Assembly (NCBI GenBank): GCA_040954595.2
Contig: CM082579.2
Location: 13,206,001-13,270,000 of the forward strand
Reading direction: 5' to 3'
Origin: Balanoglossus misakiensis
Lineage: Eukaryota; Hemichordata
Length of the DNA: 64,000 nt
Shown here: piece after piece, positions 48,201 to 63,200 of the stretch
How positions within the stretch are numbered: position 1 is the first letter of the stretch
How the letters are laid out: each line of letters opens with the position of its first letter
Program-made: the position numbers and the translations under genes
The notes under the pieces: generated by a model
The model's database searches: none
Told to the model about the DNA's origin: nothing
What the model saw: the letters and a program-made list of their open reading frames with translations, nothing else

Positions 48201-51200
48201 TCACCAGACACTCAAAATTAATAGACAGGATACTGTCCACTCTGGCCAGGATACTGTCTGGCCTGGTTGATGTTGACACTCAAAATTAATGGACAGGATA
48301 CTGTCCACTCTGGCCAGGATACTGTCTGGCCTGGTTAATGTTGACGCAAAGGTTGACCCCACCAGACACTTAAAATTAATGGGCAGGATACTGTCCACTC
48401 TGGCCAGGATACTGTCTGGTCTGATTAATGTTGACGCAAAGGTTGACCCTACCAGACACTCAAAATTAATGGACAGGATACTGTCCACTCTGGCCTGGTT
48501 ACTGTCTGGCCTGGTTAATGTTGACGCAAAGGTTGAACCCACCAAACACTCAAAATTAATGGACAGGATACTGTCCACTCTGGCCAGGATACTGTCTGGC
48601 CTGGTTAATGTTGACGCAAAGGTTGACCCCACCAGACACTCAAAATTAATGGACAGGATACTGTCCACTCTGGCCTGGTTACTATCTGGCCTGGTTAATG
48701 TTGACGCAAAGGTTGACCCCACCAAACACTCAAAATTAATGGACAGGATACTGTCCACTCTGGCCTGGTTACTGTCTGGCCTGGTTAATGTTGACGCAAA
48801 GGTTGACCCCACCAAACACTCGAAATTAATGGGCAGAATACGGTCCACTCTGGCCTGGTTACTGTCTGGCCTGGTTAATGTTGACGCAAAGGTCGACCCC
48901 ACCAAACACTCAAAATTGATGGGCAGGATACTGTCCACTCTGGCCTTGTTACTGTCTGGCCTGGTTAATGTTGACGCAAAGGTTGACCCCACCAAACACT
49001 CGAAATTAATGGGCAGAATACTGTCCACTCTGGTCTGGTTACTGTCTGGCCTGGTTAATGTTGACGCAAAGGTTGACCCCACCAAACACTCAAAATTAAT
49101 GGGCAGGATACTGTCCACTCTGGCCTTGTTACTGTCTGGCCTGGTTAATGTTGACGCAAAGGTTGACCCCACCAAACACTCAAAATTAATGGGCAGGATA
49201 CTGTCCACTCTGGCCTTGTTACTGTCTGGCCTGGTTAATGTTGACGCAAAGGTTGACCCCACCAAATACTTGAAATTCATGGGCAGAATACTGTCCACTC
49301 TACGCCTGGTTACTTTCAGGCCTGGTTAATGTTGACGCAAAGGTTGACCCCACCAAATACTTGAAATTCATGGGCAGAATACTGTCCACTCTGGTCTGGT
49401 TACTGTCTGGTCTGGTTAATGTTGACGCAAAGGTTGACCCCACCAAACACTCGAAATTCATGGGCAGAATACTGTCCACTCTGGCCAGGATACTGTCTGG
49501 CCTGGTTAATGTTGACGCAAAGGTTGACCCCACCAGACACTCAAAATTAATAGACAGTATACTGTCCACTCTGGCCAGGATACTGTCTGGCCTGGTTAAT
49601 GTTGACACTCAAAATTAATGGACAGGATACTGTCCACTCTGGCCAGGATACTGTCTGGCCTGGTTAATGTTGACGCAAAGGTTGACCCCACCAGACACTC
49701 AAAATTAATGGACAGGATACTGTCCACTCTGGCCAGGATACTGTCTGGCCTGGTTAATGTTGACGCAAAGGTTGACCCCACCAAACACTCGAAATTAACG
49801 GGCAGAATACTGTCCACTCTGGCCTGGTTACTGTCTGGTCTGGTTAATGTTGACACAAGGTTGACCCCACCAGACACTCAAAATTAATGGACAGGATACT
49901 GTCCACTCTGGCCAGGATACTGTCTGGTCTGGTTAATGTTGACACAAGGTTGACCCCACCAAACACTCGAAATTAATGGGCAGAATACTGTCCACTCTGG
50001 CCAGGATACTGTCTGGTCTGGTTAATGTTGACGCAAGGTTGACCCCACCAGACACTCAAAATTAATAGACAGGATACTGTCCACTCTGGCCAGGATACTG
50101 TCTGGCCTGGTTAATGTTGACACTCAAAATTAATGGACAGGATACTGTCCACTCTGGCCAGGATACTGTCTGGCCTGGTTAATGTTGACGAAAAGGTTGA
50201 CCCCACCAGACAGTCAAAATTAATGGACAGGATACTGTCCACTCTGGTCAGGATACTGTCTGGCCTGGTTAATGTTGACGCAAAGGTTGACCCCACCAAA
50301 CACTCAAAATTAATGGACAGGATACTGTCCACTCTGGCCTGGTTACTGTCTGGCCTGGTTAATGTTGACGCAAAGGTTGACCCCACCAAACACTCGAAAT
50401 TCATGGGCAGAATACTGTCCTCTCTGGCCAGGATACTGTCTGGCCTGGTTAATGTTGACGCAAAGGTTGACCCCACCAAACACTCGAAATTAATGGGCAG
50501 GATACTGTCCACTCTGGCCTTGTTACTGTCTGGCCTGGTTAATGTTGGCGCAAAGGTTGACCCCACCAAACACTCGAAATTCATGGGCAGAATACTGTCC
50601 ACTCTGGCCAGGATACTGTCTGGCCTGGTTAATGTTAACGCAAAGGTTGACCTCACCAGACACTCAAAATTAATAGACAGGATACTGTCCACTCTGGCCA
50701 GGATACTGTCTGGCCTGGTTAATGTTGACACTCAAAATTAATGGACAGGATACTGTCCACTCTGGCCAGGATACTGTCTGGCCTGGTTAATGTTGACGCA
50801 AAGGTTGACCCCACCAGACACTCAAAATTAATAGACAGTATACTGTCCACTCTGGCCAGGATACTGTCTGGCCTGGTTAATGTTGACACTCAAAATTAAT
50901 GGACAGGATACTGTCCACTCTGGCCAGGATACTGTCTGGCCTGGTTAATGTTGACGCAAAGGTTGACCCCACCAGACACTCAAAATTAATGGACAGGATA
51001 CTGTCCACTCTGGCCAGGATACTGTCTGGCCTGGTTAATGTTGACGCAAAGGTTGACCCCACCAAACACTCGAAATTAACGGGCAGAATACTGTCCACTC
51101 TGGCCTGGTTACTGTCTGGTCTGGTTAATGTTGACACAAGGTTGACCCCACCAGACACTCAAAATTAATGGACAGGATACTGTCCACTCTGGCCAGGATA

Positions 51201-54200
51201 CTGTCTGGTCTGGTAAATGTTGACACAAGGTTGACCCCACCAAACACTCGAAATTAATGGGCAGAATACTGTCCACTCTGGCCAGGATACTGTCTGGTCT
51301 GGTTAATGTTGACGCAAGGTTGACCCCACCAGACACTCAAAATTAATAGACAGGATACTGTCCACTCTGGCCAGGATACTGTCTGGCCTGGTTAATGTTG
51401 ACACTCAAAATTAATGGACAGGATACTGTCCACTCTGGCCAGGATACTGTCTGGCCTGGTTAATGTTGACGAAAAGGTTGACCCCACCAGACAGTCAAAA
51501 TTAATGGACAGGATACTGTCCACTCTGGTCAGGATACTGTCTGGCCTGGTTAATGTTGACGCAAAGGTTGACCCCACCAAACACTCAAAATTAATGGACA
51601 GGTACTGTCCACTCTGGCCTGGTTACTGTCTGGCCTGGTTAATGTTGACGCAAAGGTTGACCCCACCAAACACTCGAAATTCATGGGCAGAATACTGTCC
51701 TCTCTGGCCAGGATACTGTCTGGCCTGGTTAATGTTGACGCAAAGGTTGACCCCACCAAACACTCGAAATTAATGGGCAGGATACTGTCCACTCTGGCCT
51801 TGTTACTGTCTGGCCTGGTTAATGTTGGCGCAAAGGTTGACCCCACCAAACACTCGAAATTCATGGGCAGAATACTGTCCACTCTGGCCAGGATACTGTC
51901 TGGCCTGGTTAATGTTAACGCAAAGGTTGACCTCACCAGACACTCAAAATTAATAGACAGGATACTGTCCACTCTGGCCAGGATACTGTCTGGCCTGGTT
52001 AATGTTGACACTCAAAATTAATGGACAGGATACTGTCCACTCTGGCCAGGATACTGTCTGGCCTGGTTAATGTTGACGCAAAGGTTGACCCCACCAGACA
52101 CTCAAAATTAATGGACAGGATACTGTCCACTTTGGTCAGGATACTGTCTGGCCTGGTTAATGTTGACGAAAAGGTTGACCCCACCAGACAGTCAAAATTA
52201 ATGGACAGGATACTGTCCACTCTGGTCAGGATACTGTCTGGCCTGGTTAATGTTGACGCAAAGGTTGACCCCACCAAACACTCAAAATTAATGGACAGGA
52301 TACTGTCCACTCTGGCCTGGTTACTGTCTGGCCTGGTTAATGTTGACGCAAAGGTTGACCCCACCAAACACTCGAAATTCATGGGCAGAATACTGTCCTC
52401 TCTGGCCAGGATACTGTCTGGCCTGGTTAATGTTGACGCAAAGGTTGACCCCACCAAACACTCGAAATTAATGGGCAGGATACTGTCCACTCTGGCCTTG
52501 TTACTGTCTGGCCTGGTTAATGTTGGCGCAAAGGTTGACCCCACCAAACACTCGAAATTCATGGGCAGAATACTGTCCACTCTGGCCAGGATACTGTCTG
52601 GCCTGGTTAATGTTAACGCAAAGGTTGACCTCACCAGACACTCAAAATTAATAGACAGGATACTGTCCACTCTGGCCAGGATACTGTCTGGCCTGGTTAA
52701 TGTTGACACTCAAAATTAATGGACAGGATACTGTCCACTCTGGCCAGGATACTGTCTGGCCTGGTTAATGTTGACGCAAAGGTTGACCCCACCAGACACT
52801 CAAAATTAATAGACAGTATACTGTCCACTCTGGCCAGGATACTGTCTGGCCTGGTTAATGTTGACACTCAAAATTAATGGACAGGATACTGTCCACTCTG
52901 GCCAGGATACTGTCTGGCCTGGTTAATGTTGACGCAAAGGTTGACCCCACCAGACACTCGAAATTAACGGGCAGAATACTGTCCACTCTGGCCTGGTTAC
53001 TGTCTGGTCTGGTTAATGTTGACACAAGGTTGACCCCACCAGACACTCAAAATTAATGGACAGGATACTGTCCACTCTGGCCAGGATACTGTCTGGTCTG
53101 GTTAATGTTGACACAAGGTTGACCCCACCAAACACTCGAAATTAATGGGCAGAATACTGTCCACTCTGGCCAGGATACTGTCTGGTCTGGTTAATGTTGA
53201 CGCAAGGTTGACCCCACCAGACACTCAAAATTAATAGACAGGATACTGTCCACTCTGGCCAGGATACTGTCTGGCCTGGTTAATGTTGACACTCAAAATT
53301 AATGGACAGGATACTGTCCACTCTGGCCAGGATACTGTCTGGCCTGGTTAATGTTGACGAAAAGGTTGACCCCACCAGACAGTCAAAATTAATGGACAGG
53401 ATACTGTCCACTCTAGTCAGGATACTGTCTGGCCTGGTTAATGTTGACGCAAAGGTTGACCCCACCAAACACTCAAAATTAATGGACAGGATACTGTCCA
53501 CTCTGGCCTGGTTACTGTCTGGCCTGGTTAATGTTGACGCAAAGGTTGACCCCACCAAACACTCGAAATTCATGGGCAGAATACTGTCCTCTCTGGCCAG
53601 GATACTGTCTGGCCTGGTTAATGTTGACGCAAAGGTTGACCCCACCAAACACTCGAAATTAATGGGCAGGATACTGTCCACTCTGGCCTTGTTACTGTCT
53701 GGCCTGGTTAATGTTGGCGCAAAGGTTGACCCCACCGAACACTCGAAATTCATGGGCAGAATACTGTCCACTCTGGCCAGGATACTGTCTGGCCTGGTTA
53801 ATGTTAACGCAAAGGTTGACCTCACCAGACACTCAAAATTAATAGACAGGATACTGTCCACTCTGGCCAGGATACTGTCTGGCCTGGTTAATGTTGACAC
53901 TCAAAATTAATGGACAGGATACTGTCCACTCTGGCCAGGATACTGTCTGGCCTGGTTAATGTTGACGCAAAGGTTGACCCCACCAGACACTCAAAATTAA
54001 TGGACAGGATACTGTCCACTTTGGTCAGGATACTGTCTGGCCTGGTTAATGTTGACGCATAGGTTGACCCCACCAGACACTCAAAATTAATGGGCAGAAT
54101 ACTGTCCACTCTGGCCAGGATACTGTCTGGTCTGGTTAATGTTGACGCAAAGGTTGACCCCACCAAACACTCGAAATTAATGGGCAGAATACTGTCCACT

Positions 54201-57200
54201 CTGGCCAGGATACTGTCTGGTCTGGTTAATGTTGACGCAAAGGTTGACCCCACCAAACACTCGAAATTAACGGGCAGAATACTGTCCACTCTGGCCTGGT
54301 TACTGTCTGGTCTGGTTAATGTTGACACAAGGTTGACCCCACCAGACACTCAAAATTAATGGACAGGATAATGTCCACTCTGGCCAGGATACTGTCTGGT
54401 CTGGTTAATTTTGACGCAAAGGTTGAGCCCACCAAACACTCGAAATTAATGGGCAGAATACTGTCCACTCTGGCCAGGATACTGTCTGGTCTGGTTAATG
54501 TTGACGCAAGGTTGACCCCACCAGACACTCAAAATTAATAGACAGGATACTGTCCACTCTGGCCAGGATACTGTCTTGCCTGGTTAATGTTGACACTCAA
54601 AATTAATGGACAGGATACTGTCCACTCTGGCCAGGATACTGTCTGGCCTGGTTAATGTTGACGCAAAGGTTGACCCCACCAGACACTCAAAATTAATGGA
54701 CAGGATACTGTCCACTCTGGTCAGGATACTGTCTGGCCTGGTTAATGTTGACGCAAAGGTTGACCCCACCAAACACTCAAAATTAATGGACAGGATACTG
54801 TCCACTCTGGCCTGGTTACTGTCTGGCCTGGTTAATGTTGACGCAAAGGTTGACCCCACCAAACACTCGAAATTAATGGACTGGATACTGTCCACTCTGG
54901 CCTGGTTACTGTCTGGCCTGGTTAATGTTGACGCAAAGGTTGACCCCACCAAACACTCAAAATTAATGGACAGGATACTGTCCACTCTGGCCAGGATACT
55001 GTCTGGCCTGGTTAATGTTGACGCAAAGGTTGACCCCACCAAACACTCGAAATTAATGGGCAGGATACTGTCCACTCTGGCCTTGTTACTGTCTGGCCTG
55101 GTTAATGTTGGCGCAAAGGTTGACCCCACCAAACACTCGAAATTCATGGGCAGAATACTGTCCACTCTGGCCAGGATACTGTCTGGCCTGGTTAATGTTA
55201 ACGCAAAGGTTGACCTCACCAGACACTCAAAATTAATAGACAGGATACTGTCCACTCTGGCCAGGATACTGTCTGGCCTGGTTAATGTTGACACTCAAAA
55301 TTAATGGACAGGATACTGTCCACTCTGGCCAGGATACTGTCTGGCCTGGTTAATGTTGACGCAAAGGTTGACCCCACCAGACACTCAAAATTAATGGACA
55401 GGATACTGTCCACTTTGGTCAGGATACTGTCTGGCCTGGTTAATGTTGACGCATAGGTTGACCCCACCAGACACTCAAAATTAATGGGCAGAATACTGTC
55501 CACTCTGGCCAGGATACTGTCTGGTCTGGTTAATGTTGACGCAAAGGTTGAACCCACCAAACACTCGAAATTAATGGGCAGAATACTGTCCACTCTGGCC
55601 AGGATACTGTCTGGTCTGGTTTATGTTGACGCAAAGGTTGACCCCACCAAACACTCGAAATTAACGGGCAGAATACTGTCCACTCTGGCCTGGTTACTGT
55701 CTGGTCTGGTTAATGTTGACACAAGGTTGACCCCACCAGACACTCAAATCTAATGGACAGGATAATGTCCACTCTGGCCAGGATACTGTCTGGTCTGGTT
55801 AATTTTGACGCAAAGGTTGAGCCCACCAAACACTCAAAATTAATGGACAGGATACTGTCCACTCTGGCCAGGATACTGTCTGGCCTGGTTAATGTTGACG
55901 CAAAGGTTGACCCCACCAGACACTCAAAATTAATGGACAGGATACTGTCCACTTTGGTCAGGATACTGTCTGGCCTGGTTAATGTTGACGCATAGGTTGA
56001 CCCCACCAGACACTCAAAATTAATGGGCAGAATACTGTCCACTCTGGCCAGGATACTGTCTGGTCTGGTTAATGTTGACGCAAAGGTTGACCCCACCAAA
56101 CACTCGAAATTAATGGGCAGAATACTGTCCACTCTGGCCAGGATACTGTCTGGTCTGGTTAATGTTGACGCAAAGGTTGACCCCACCAAACACTCGAAAT
56201 TAACGGGCAGAATACTGTCCACTCTGGCCTGGTTACTGTCTGGTCTGGTTAATGTTGACACAAGGTTGACCCCACCAGACACTCAAAATTAATGGACAGG
56301 ATAATGTCCACTCTGGCCAGGATACTGTCTGGTCTGGTTAATTTTGACGCAAAGGTTGAGCCCACCAAACACTCGAAATTAATGGGCAGAATACTGTCCA
56401 CTCTGGCCAGGATACTGTCTGGTCTGGTTAATGTTGACGCAAGGTTGACCCCACCAGACACTCAAAATTAATAGACAGGATACTGTCCACTCTGGCCAGG
56501 ATACTGTCTTGCCTGGTTAATGTTGACACTCAAAATTAATGGACAGGATACTGTCCACTCTGGCCAGGATACTGTCTGGCCTGGTTAATGTTGACGCAAA
56601 GGTTGACCCCACCAGACACTCAAAATTAATGGACAGGATACTGTCCACTCTGGTCAGGATACTGTCTGGCCTGGTTAATGTTGACGCAAAGGTTGACCCC
56701 ACCAAACACTCAAAATTAATGGACAGGATACTGTCCACTCTGGCCAGGATACTGTCTTGCCTGGTTAATGTTGACACTCAAAATTAATGGACAGGATACT
56801 GTCCACTCTGGCCAGGATACTGTCTGGCCTGGTTAATGTTGACGCAAAGGTTGACCCCACCAGACACTCAAAATTAATGGACAGGATACTGTCCACTCTG
56901 GTCAGGATACTGTCTGGCCTGGTTAATGTTGACGCAAAGGTTGACCCCACCAAACACTCAAAATTAATGGACAGGATACTGTCCACTCTGGCCAGGATAC
57001 TGTCTTGCCTGGTTAATGTTGACACTCAAAATTAATGGACAGGATACTGTCCACTCTGGCCAGGATACTGTCTGGCCTGGTTAATGTTGACGCAAAGGTT
57101 GACCCCACCAGACACTCAAAATTAATGGACAGGATACTGTCCACTCTGGTCAGGATACTGTCTGGCCTGGTTAATGTTGACGCAAAGGTTGACCCCACCA

Positions 57201-60200
57201 AACACTCAAAATTAATGGACAGGATACTGTCCACTCTGGCCTGGTTACTGTCTGGCCTGGTTAATGTTGACGCAAAGGTTGACCCCACCAAACACTCGAA
57301 ATTAATGGACTGGATACTGTCCACTCTGGCCTGGTTACTGTCTGGCCTGGTTAATGTTGACGCAAAGGTTGACCCCACCAAACACTCAAAATTAATGGAC
57401 AGGATACTGTCCACTCTGGCCAGGATACTGTCTGGCCTGGTTAATGTTGACGCAAAGGTTGACCCCACCAAACACTCGAAATTAATGGGCAGGATACTGT
57501 CCACTCTGGCCTTGTTACTGTCTGGCCTGGTTAATGTTGGCGCAAAGGTTGACCCCACCAAACACTCGAAATTCATGGGCAGAATACTGTCCACTCTGGC
57601 CAGGATACTGTCTGGCCTGGTTAATGTTAACGCAAAGGTTGACCTCACCAGACACTCAAAATTAATAGACAGGATACTGTCCACTCTGGCCAGGATACTG
57701 TCTGGCCTGGTTAATGTTGACACTCAAAATTAATGGACAGGATACTGTCCACTCTGGCCAGGATACTGTCTGGCCTGGTTAATGTTGACGCAAAGGTTGA
57801 CCCCACCAGACACTCAAAATTAATGGACAGGATACTGTCCACTTTGGTCAGGATACTGTCTGGCCTGGTTAATGTTGACGCATAGGTTGACCCCACCAGA
57901 CACTCAAAATTAATGGGCAGAATACTGTCCACTCTGGCCAGGATACTGTCTGGTCTGGTTAATGTTGACGCAAAGGTTGACCCCACCAAACACTCGAAAT
58001 TAATGGGCAGAATACTGTCCACTCTGGCCAGGATACTGTCTGGTCTGGTTAATGTTGACGCAAAGGTTGACCCCACCAAACACTCGAAATTAACGGGCAG
58101 AATACTGTCCACTCTGGCCTGGTTACTGTCTGGTCTGGTTAATGTTGACACAAGGTTGACCCCACCAGACACTCAAAATTAATGGACAGGATAATGTCCA
58201 CTCTGGCCAGGATACTGTCTGGTCTGGTTAATTTTGACGCAAAGGTTGAGCCCACCAAACACTCGAAATTAATGGGCAGAATACTGTCCACTCTGGCCAG
58301 GATACTGTCTGGTCTGGTTAATGTTGACGCAAGGTTGACCCCACCAGACACTCAAAATTAATAGACAGGATACTGTCCACTCTGGCCAGGATACTGTCTT
58401 GCCTGGTTAATGTTGACACTCAAAATTAATGGACAGGATACTGTCCACTCTGGCCAGGATACTGTCTGGCCTGGTTAATGTTGACGCAAAGGTTGACCCC
58501 ACCAGACACTCAAAATTAATGGACAGGATACTGTCCACTCTGGTCAGGATACTGTCTGGCCTGGTTAATGTTGACGCAAAGGTTGACCCCGCCAAACACT
58601 CAAAATTAATGGACAGGATACTGTCCACTCTGGCCTGGTTACTGTCTGGCCTGGTTAATGTTGACGCAAAGGTTGACCCCACCAAACACTCGAAATTAAT
58701 GGACTGGATACTGTCCACTCTGGCCTGGTTACTGTCTGGCCTGGTTAATGTTGACGAAAAGGTTGACCCCACCAAACACTCAAAATTAATGGACAGGATA
58801 CTGTCCACTCTGGTCAGGATACTGTCTGGCCTGGTTAATGTTGACGCAAAGGTTGACCCCACCAAACACTCAAAATTAATGGACAGGATACTGTCCACTC
58901 TGGCCTGGTTACTGTCTGGCCTGGTTAATGTTGACGCAAAGGTTGACCCCACCAAACACTCGAAATTAATGGACTGGATACTGTCCACTCTGGCCTGGTT
59001 ACTGTCTGGCCTAGTTAATGTTGACGCAAAGGTTGACCCCACCAAACACTCGAAATTAATGGACAGGATACTGTCCACTCTGGCCTGGTTACTGTCTGGC
59101 CTGGTTAATGTTGACGCAAAGGTTGACCCCACCAAACACTCGAAATTAATGGACAGGATACTGTCCACTCTGGCCTGGTTACTGTCTGGCCTGGTTAATG
59201 TTGACGCAAAGGTTGACCCCACCAAACACTCGAAATTAATGGGCAGAATACTGTCCACTCTGGCCTGGTTACTGTCTGGCCTGGTTAATGTTGACGCAAA
59301 GGTTGACCCCACCAAACACTCAAAATTGATGGGCAGGATACTGTCTGGCCTGGTTAATGTTGACACTCAAAATTAATGGACAGGATACTGTCCACTCTGG
59401 CCAGGATACTGTCTGGCCTGGTTAATGTTGACGCAAAGGTTGACCCCACCAGACACTCAAAATTAATGGACAGGATGCTGTCCACTCTGGCCAGGATACT
59501 GTCTGGCCTGGTTAATGTTGACGCAAAGGTTGACCCCACCAAACACTCGAAATTAACGGGCAGAATACTGTCCACTCTGGCCTGGTTACTGTCTGGTCTG
59601 GTTAATGTTGACACAAGGTTGACCCCACCAGACACTCAAAATTAATGGACAGGATACTGTCCACTCTGGCCAGGATACTGTCTGGTCTGGTTAATGTTGA
59701 CACAAGGTTGACCCCACCAAACACTCGAAATTAATGGGCAGAATACTGTCCACTCTGGCCAGGATACTGTCTGGTCTGGTTAATGTTGACGCAAGGTTGA
59801 CCCCACCAGACACTCAAAATTAATAGACAGGATACTGTCCACTCTGGCCAGGATACTGTCTGGCCTGGTTAATGTTGACACTCAAAATTAATGGACAGGA
59901 TACTGTCCACTCTGGCCAGGATACTGTCTGGCCTGGTTAATGTTGACGAAAAGGTTGACCCCACCAGACAGTCAAAATTAATGGACAGGATACTGTCCAC
60001 TCTGGTCAGGATACTGTCTGGCCTGGTTAATGTTGACGCAAAGGTTGACCCCACCAAACACTCAAAATTAATGGACAGGATACTGTCCACTCTGGCCTGG
60101 TTACTGTCTGGCCTGGTTAATGTTGACGCAAAGGTTGACCCCACCAAACACTCGAAATTCATGGGCAGAATACTGTCCTCTCTGGCCAGGATACTGTCTG

Positions 60201-63200
60201 GCCTGGTTAATGTTGACGCGAAGGTTGACCCCACCAAACACTCGAAATTAATGGGCAGGATACTGTCCACTCTGGCCTTGTTACTGTCTGGCCTGGTTAA
60301 TGTTGGCGCAAAGGTTGACCCCACCAAACACTCGAAATTCATGGGCAGAATACTGTCCACTCTGGCCAGGATACTGTCTGGCCTGGTTAATGTTAACGCA
60401 AAGGTTGACCTCACCAGACACTCAAAATTAATAGACAGGATACTGTCCACTCTGGCCAGGATACTGTCTGGTCTGGTTAATGTTGACGCAAAGGTTGACC
60501 CCACCAAACACTCGAAATTAATGGGCAGAATACTGTCCACTCTGGCCAGGATACTGTCTGGTCTGGTTAATGTTGACGCAAAGGTTGACCCCACCAAACA
60601 CTCGAAATTAACGGGCAGAATACTGTCCACTCTGGCCTGGTTACTGTCTGGTCTGGTTAATGTTGACACAAGGTTGACCCCACCAGACACTCAAAATTAA
60701 TGGACAGGATAATGTCCACTCTGGCCAGGATACTGTCTGGTCTGGTTAATTTTGACGCAAAGGTTGAGCCCACCAAACACTCGAAATTAATGGGCAGAAT
60801 ACTGTCCACTCTGGCCAGGATACTGTCTGGTCTGGTTAATGTTGACGCAAGGTTGACCCCACCAGACACTCAAAATTAATGGACAGGATACTGTCCACTC
60901 TGGCCAGGATACTGTCTTGCCTGGTTAATGTTGACACTCAAAATTAATGGACAGGATACTGTCCACTCTGGCCAGGATACTGTCTGGCCTGGTTAATGTT
61001 GACGCAAAGGTTGACCCCACCAGACACTCAAAATTAATGGACAGGATACTGTCCACTCTGGTCAGGATACTGTCTGGCCTGGTTAATGTTGACGCAAAGG
61101 TTGACCCCACCAAACACTCAAAATTAATGGACAGGATACTGTCCACTCTGGCCTGGTTACTGTCTGGCCTGGTTAATGTTGACGCAAAGGTTGACCCCAC
61201 CAAACACTCGAAATTAATGGACTGGATACTGTCCACTCTGGCCTGGTTACTGTCTGGCCTGGTTAATGTTGACGCAAAGGTTGACCCCACCAAACACTCA
61301 AAATTAATGGACAGGATACTGTCCACTCTGGTCAGGATACTGTCTGGCCTGGTTAATGTTGACGCAAAGGTTGACCCCACCAAACACTCAAAATTAATGG
61401 ACAGGATACTGTCCACTCTGGCCTGGTTACTGTCTGGCCTGGTTAATGTTGACGCAAAGGTTGACCCCACCAAACACTCGAAATTCATGGGCAGAATACT
61501 GTCCACTCTGGCCAGGATACTGTCTGGCCTGGTTAATGTTAACGCAAAGGTTGACCTCACCAGACACTCAAAATTAATAGACAGGATACTGTCCACTCTG
61601 GCCAGGATACTGTCTGGTCTGGTTAATGTTGACGCAAAGGTTGACCCCACCAAACACTCGAAATTAATGGGCAGAATACTGTCCACTCTGGCCAGGATAC
61701 TGTCTGGTCTGGTTAATGTTGACGCAAAGGTTGACCCCACCAAACACTCGAAATTAACGGGCAGAATACTGTCCACTCTGGCCTGGTTACTGTCTGGTCT
61801 GGTTAATGTTGACACAAGGTTGACCCCACCAGACACTCAAAATTAATGGACAGGATAATGTCCACTCTGGCCAGGATACTGTCTGGTCTGGTTAATTTTG
61901 ACGCAAAGGTTGAGCCCACCAAACACTCGAAATTAATGGGCAGAATACTGTCCACTCTGGCCAGGATACTGTCTGGTCTGGTTAATGTTGACGCAAGGTT
62001 GACCCCACCAGACACTCAAAATTAATGGACAGGATACTGTCCACTCTGGCCAGGATACTGTCTTGCCTGGTTAATGTTGACACTCAAAATTAATGGACAG
62101 GATACTGTCCACTCTGGCCAGGATACTGTCTGGCCTGGTTAATGTTGACGCAAAGGTTGACCCCACCAGACACTCAAAATTAATGGACAGGATACTGTCC
62201 ACTCTGGTCAGGATACTGTCTGGCCTGGTTAATGTTGACGCAAAGGTTGACCCCACCAAACACTCAAAATTAATGGACAGGATACTGTCCACTCTGGCCT
62301 GGTTACTGTCTGGCCTGGTTAATGTTGACGCAAAGGTTGACCCCACCAAACACTCGAAATTAATGGACTGGATACTGTCCACTCTGGCCTGGTTACTGTC
62401 TGGCCTGGTTAATGTTGACGCAAAGGTTGACCCCACCAAACACTCAAAATTAATGGACAGGATACTGTCCACTCTGGTCAGGATACTGTCTGGCCTGGTT
62501 AATGTTGACGCAAAGGTTGACCCCACCAAACACTCAAAATTAATGGACAGGATACTGTCCACTCTGGCCTGGTTACTGTCTGGCCTGGTTAATGTTGACG
62601 CAAAGGTTGACCCCACCAAACACTCGAAATTAATGGACTGGATACTGTCCACTCTGGCCTGGTTACTGTCTGGCCTGGTTAATGTTGACGCAAAGGTTGA
62701 CCCCACCAAACACTCGAAATTAATGGACAGGATACTGTCCACTCTGGCCTGGTTACTGTCTGGCCTGGTTAATGTTGACGCAAAGGTTGACCCCACCAAA
62801 CACTCGAAATTAATGGACAGGATACTGTCCACTCTGGCCTGGTTACTGTCTGGCCTGGTTAATGTTGACGCAAAGGTTGACCCCACCAAACACTCGAAAT
62901 TAATGGGCAGAATACTGTCCACTCTGGCCTGGTTACTGTCTGGCCTGGTTAATGTTGACGCAAAGGTTGACCCCTCCAAACACTCAAAATTGATGGGCAG
63001 GATACTGTCCACTCTTGCCTTGTTACTGTCTGGCCTGGTTAATGTTGACGCAAAGGTTGACCCCACCAAACACTCAAAATTAATGGACAGGATACTGTCC
63101 ACTCTGGCCTGGTTACTGTCTGGCCTGGTTAATGTTGACGCAAAGGTTGACCCCACCAAACACTCGAAATTAATGGACTGGATACTGTCCACTCTGGCCT

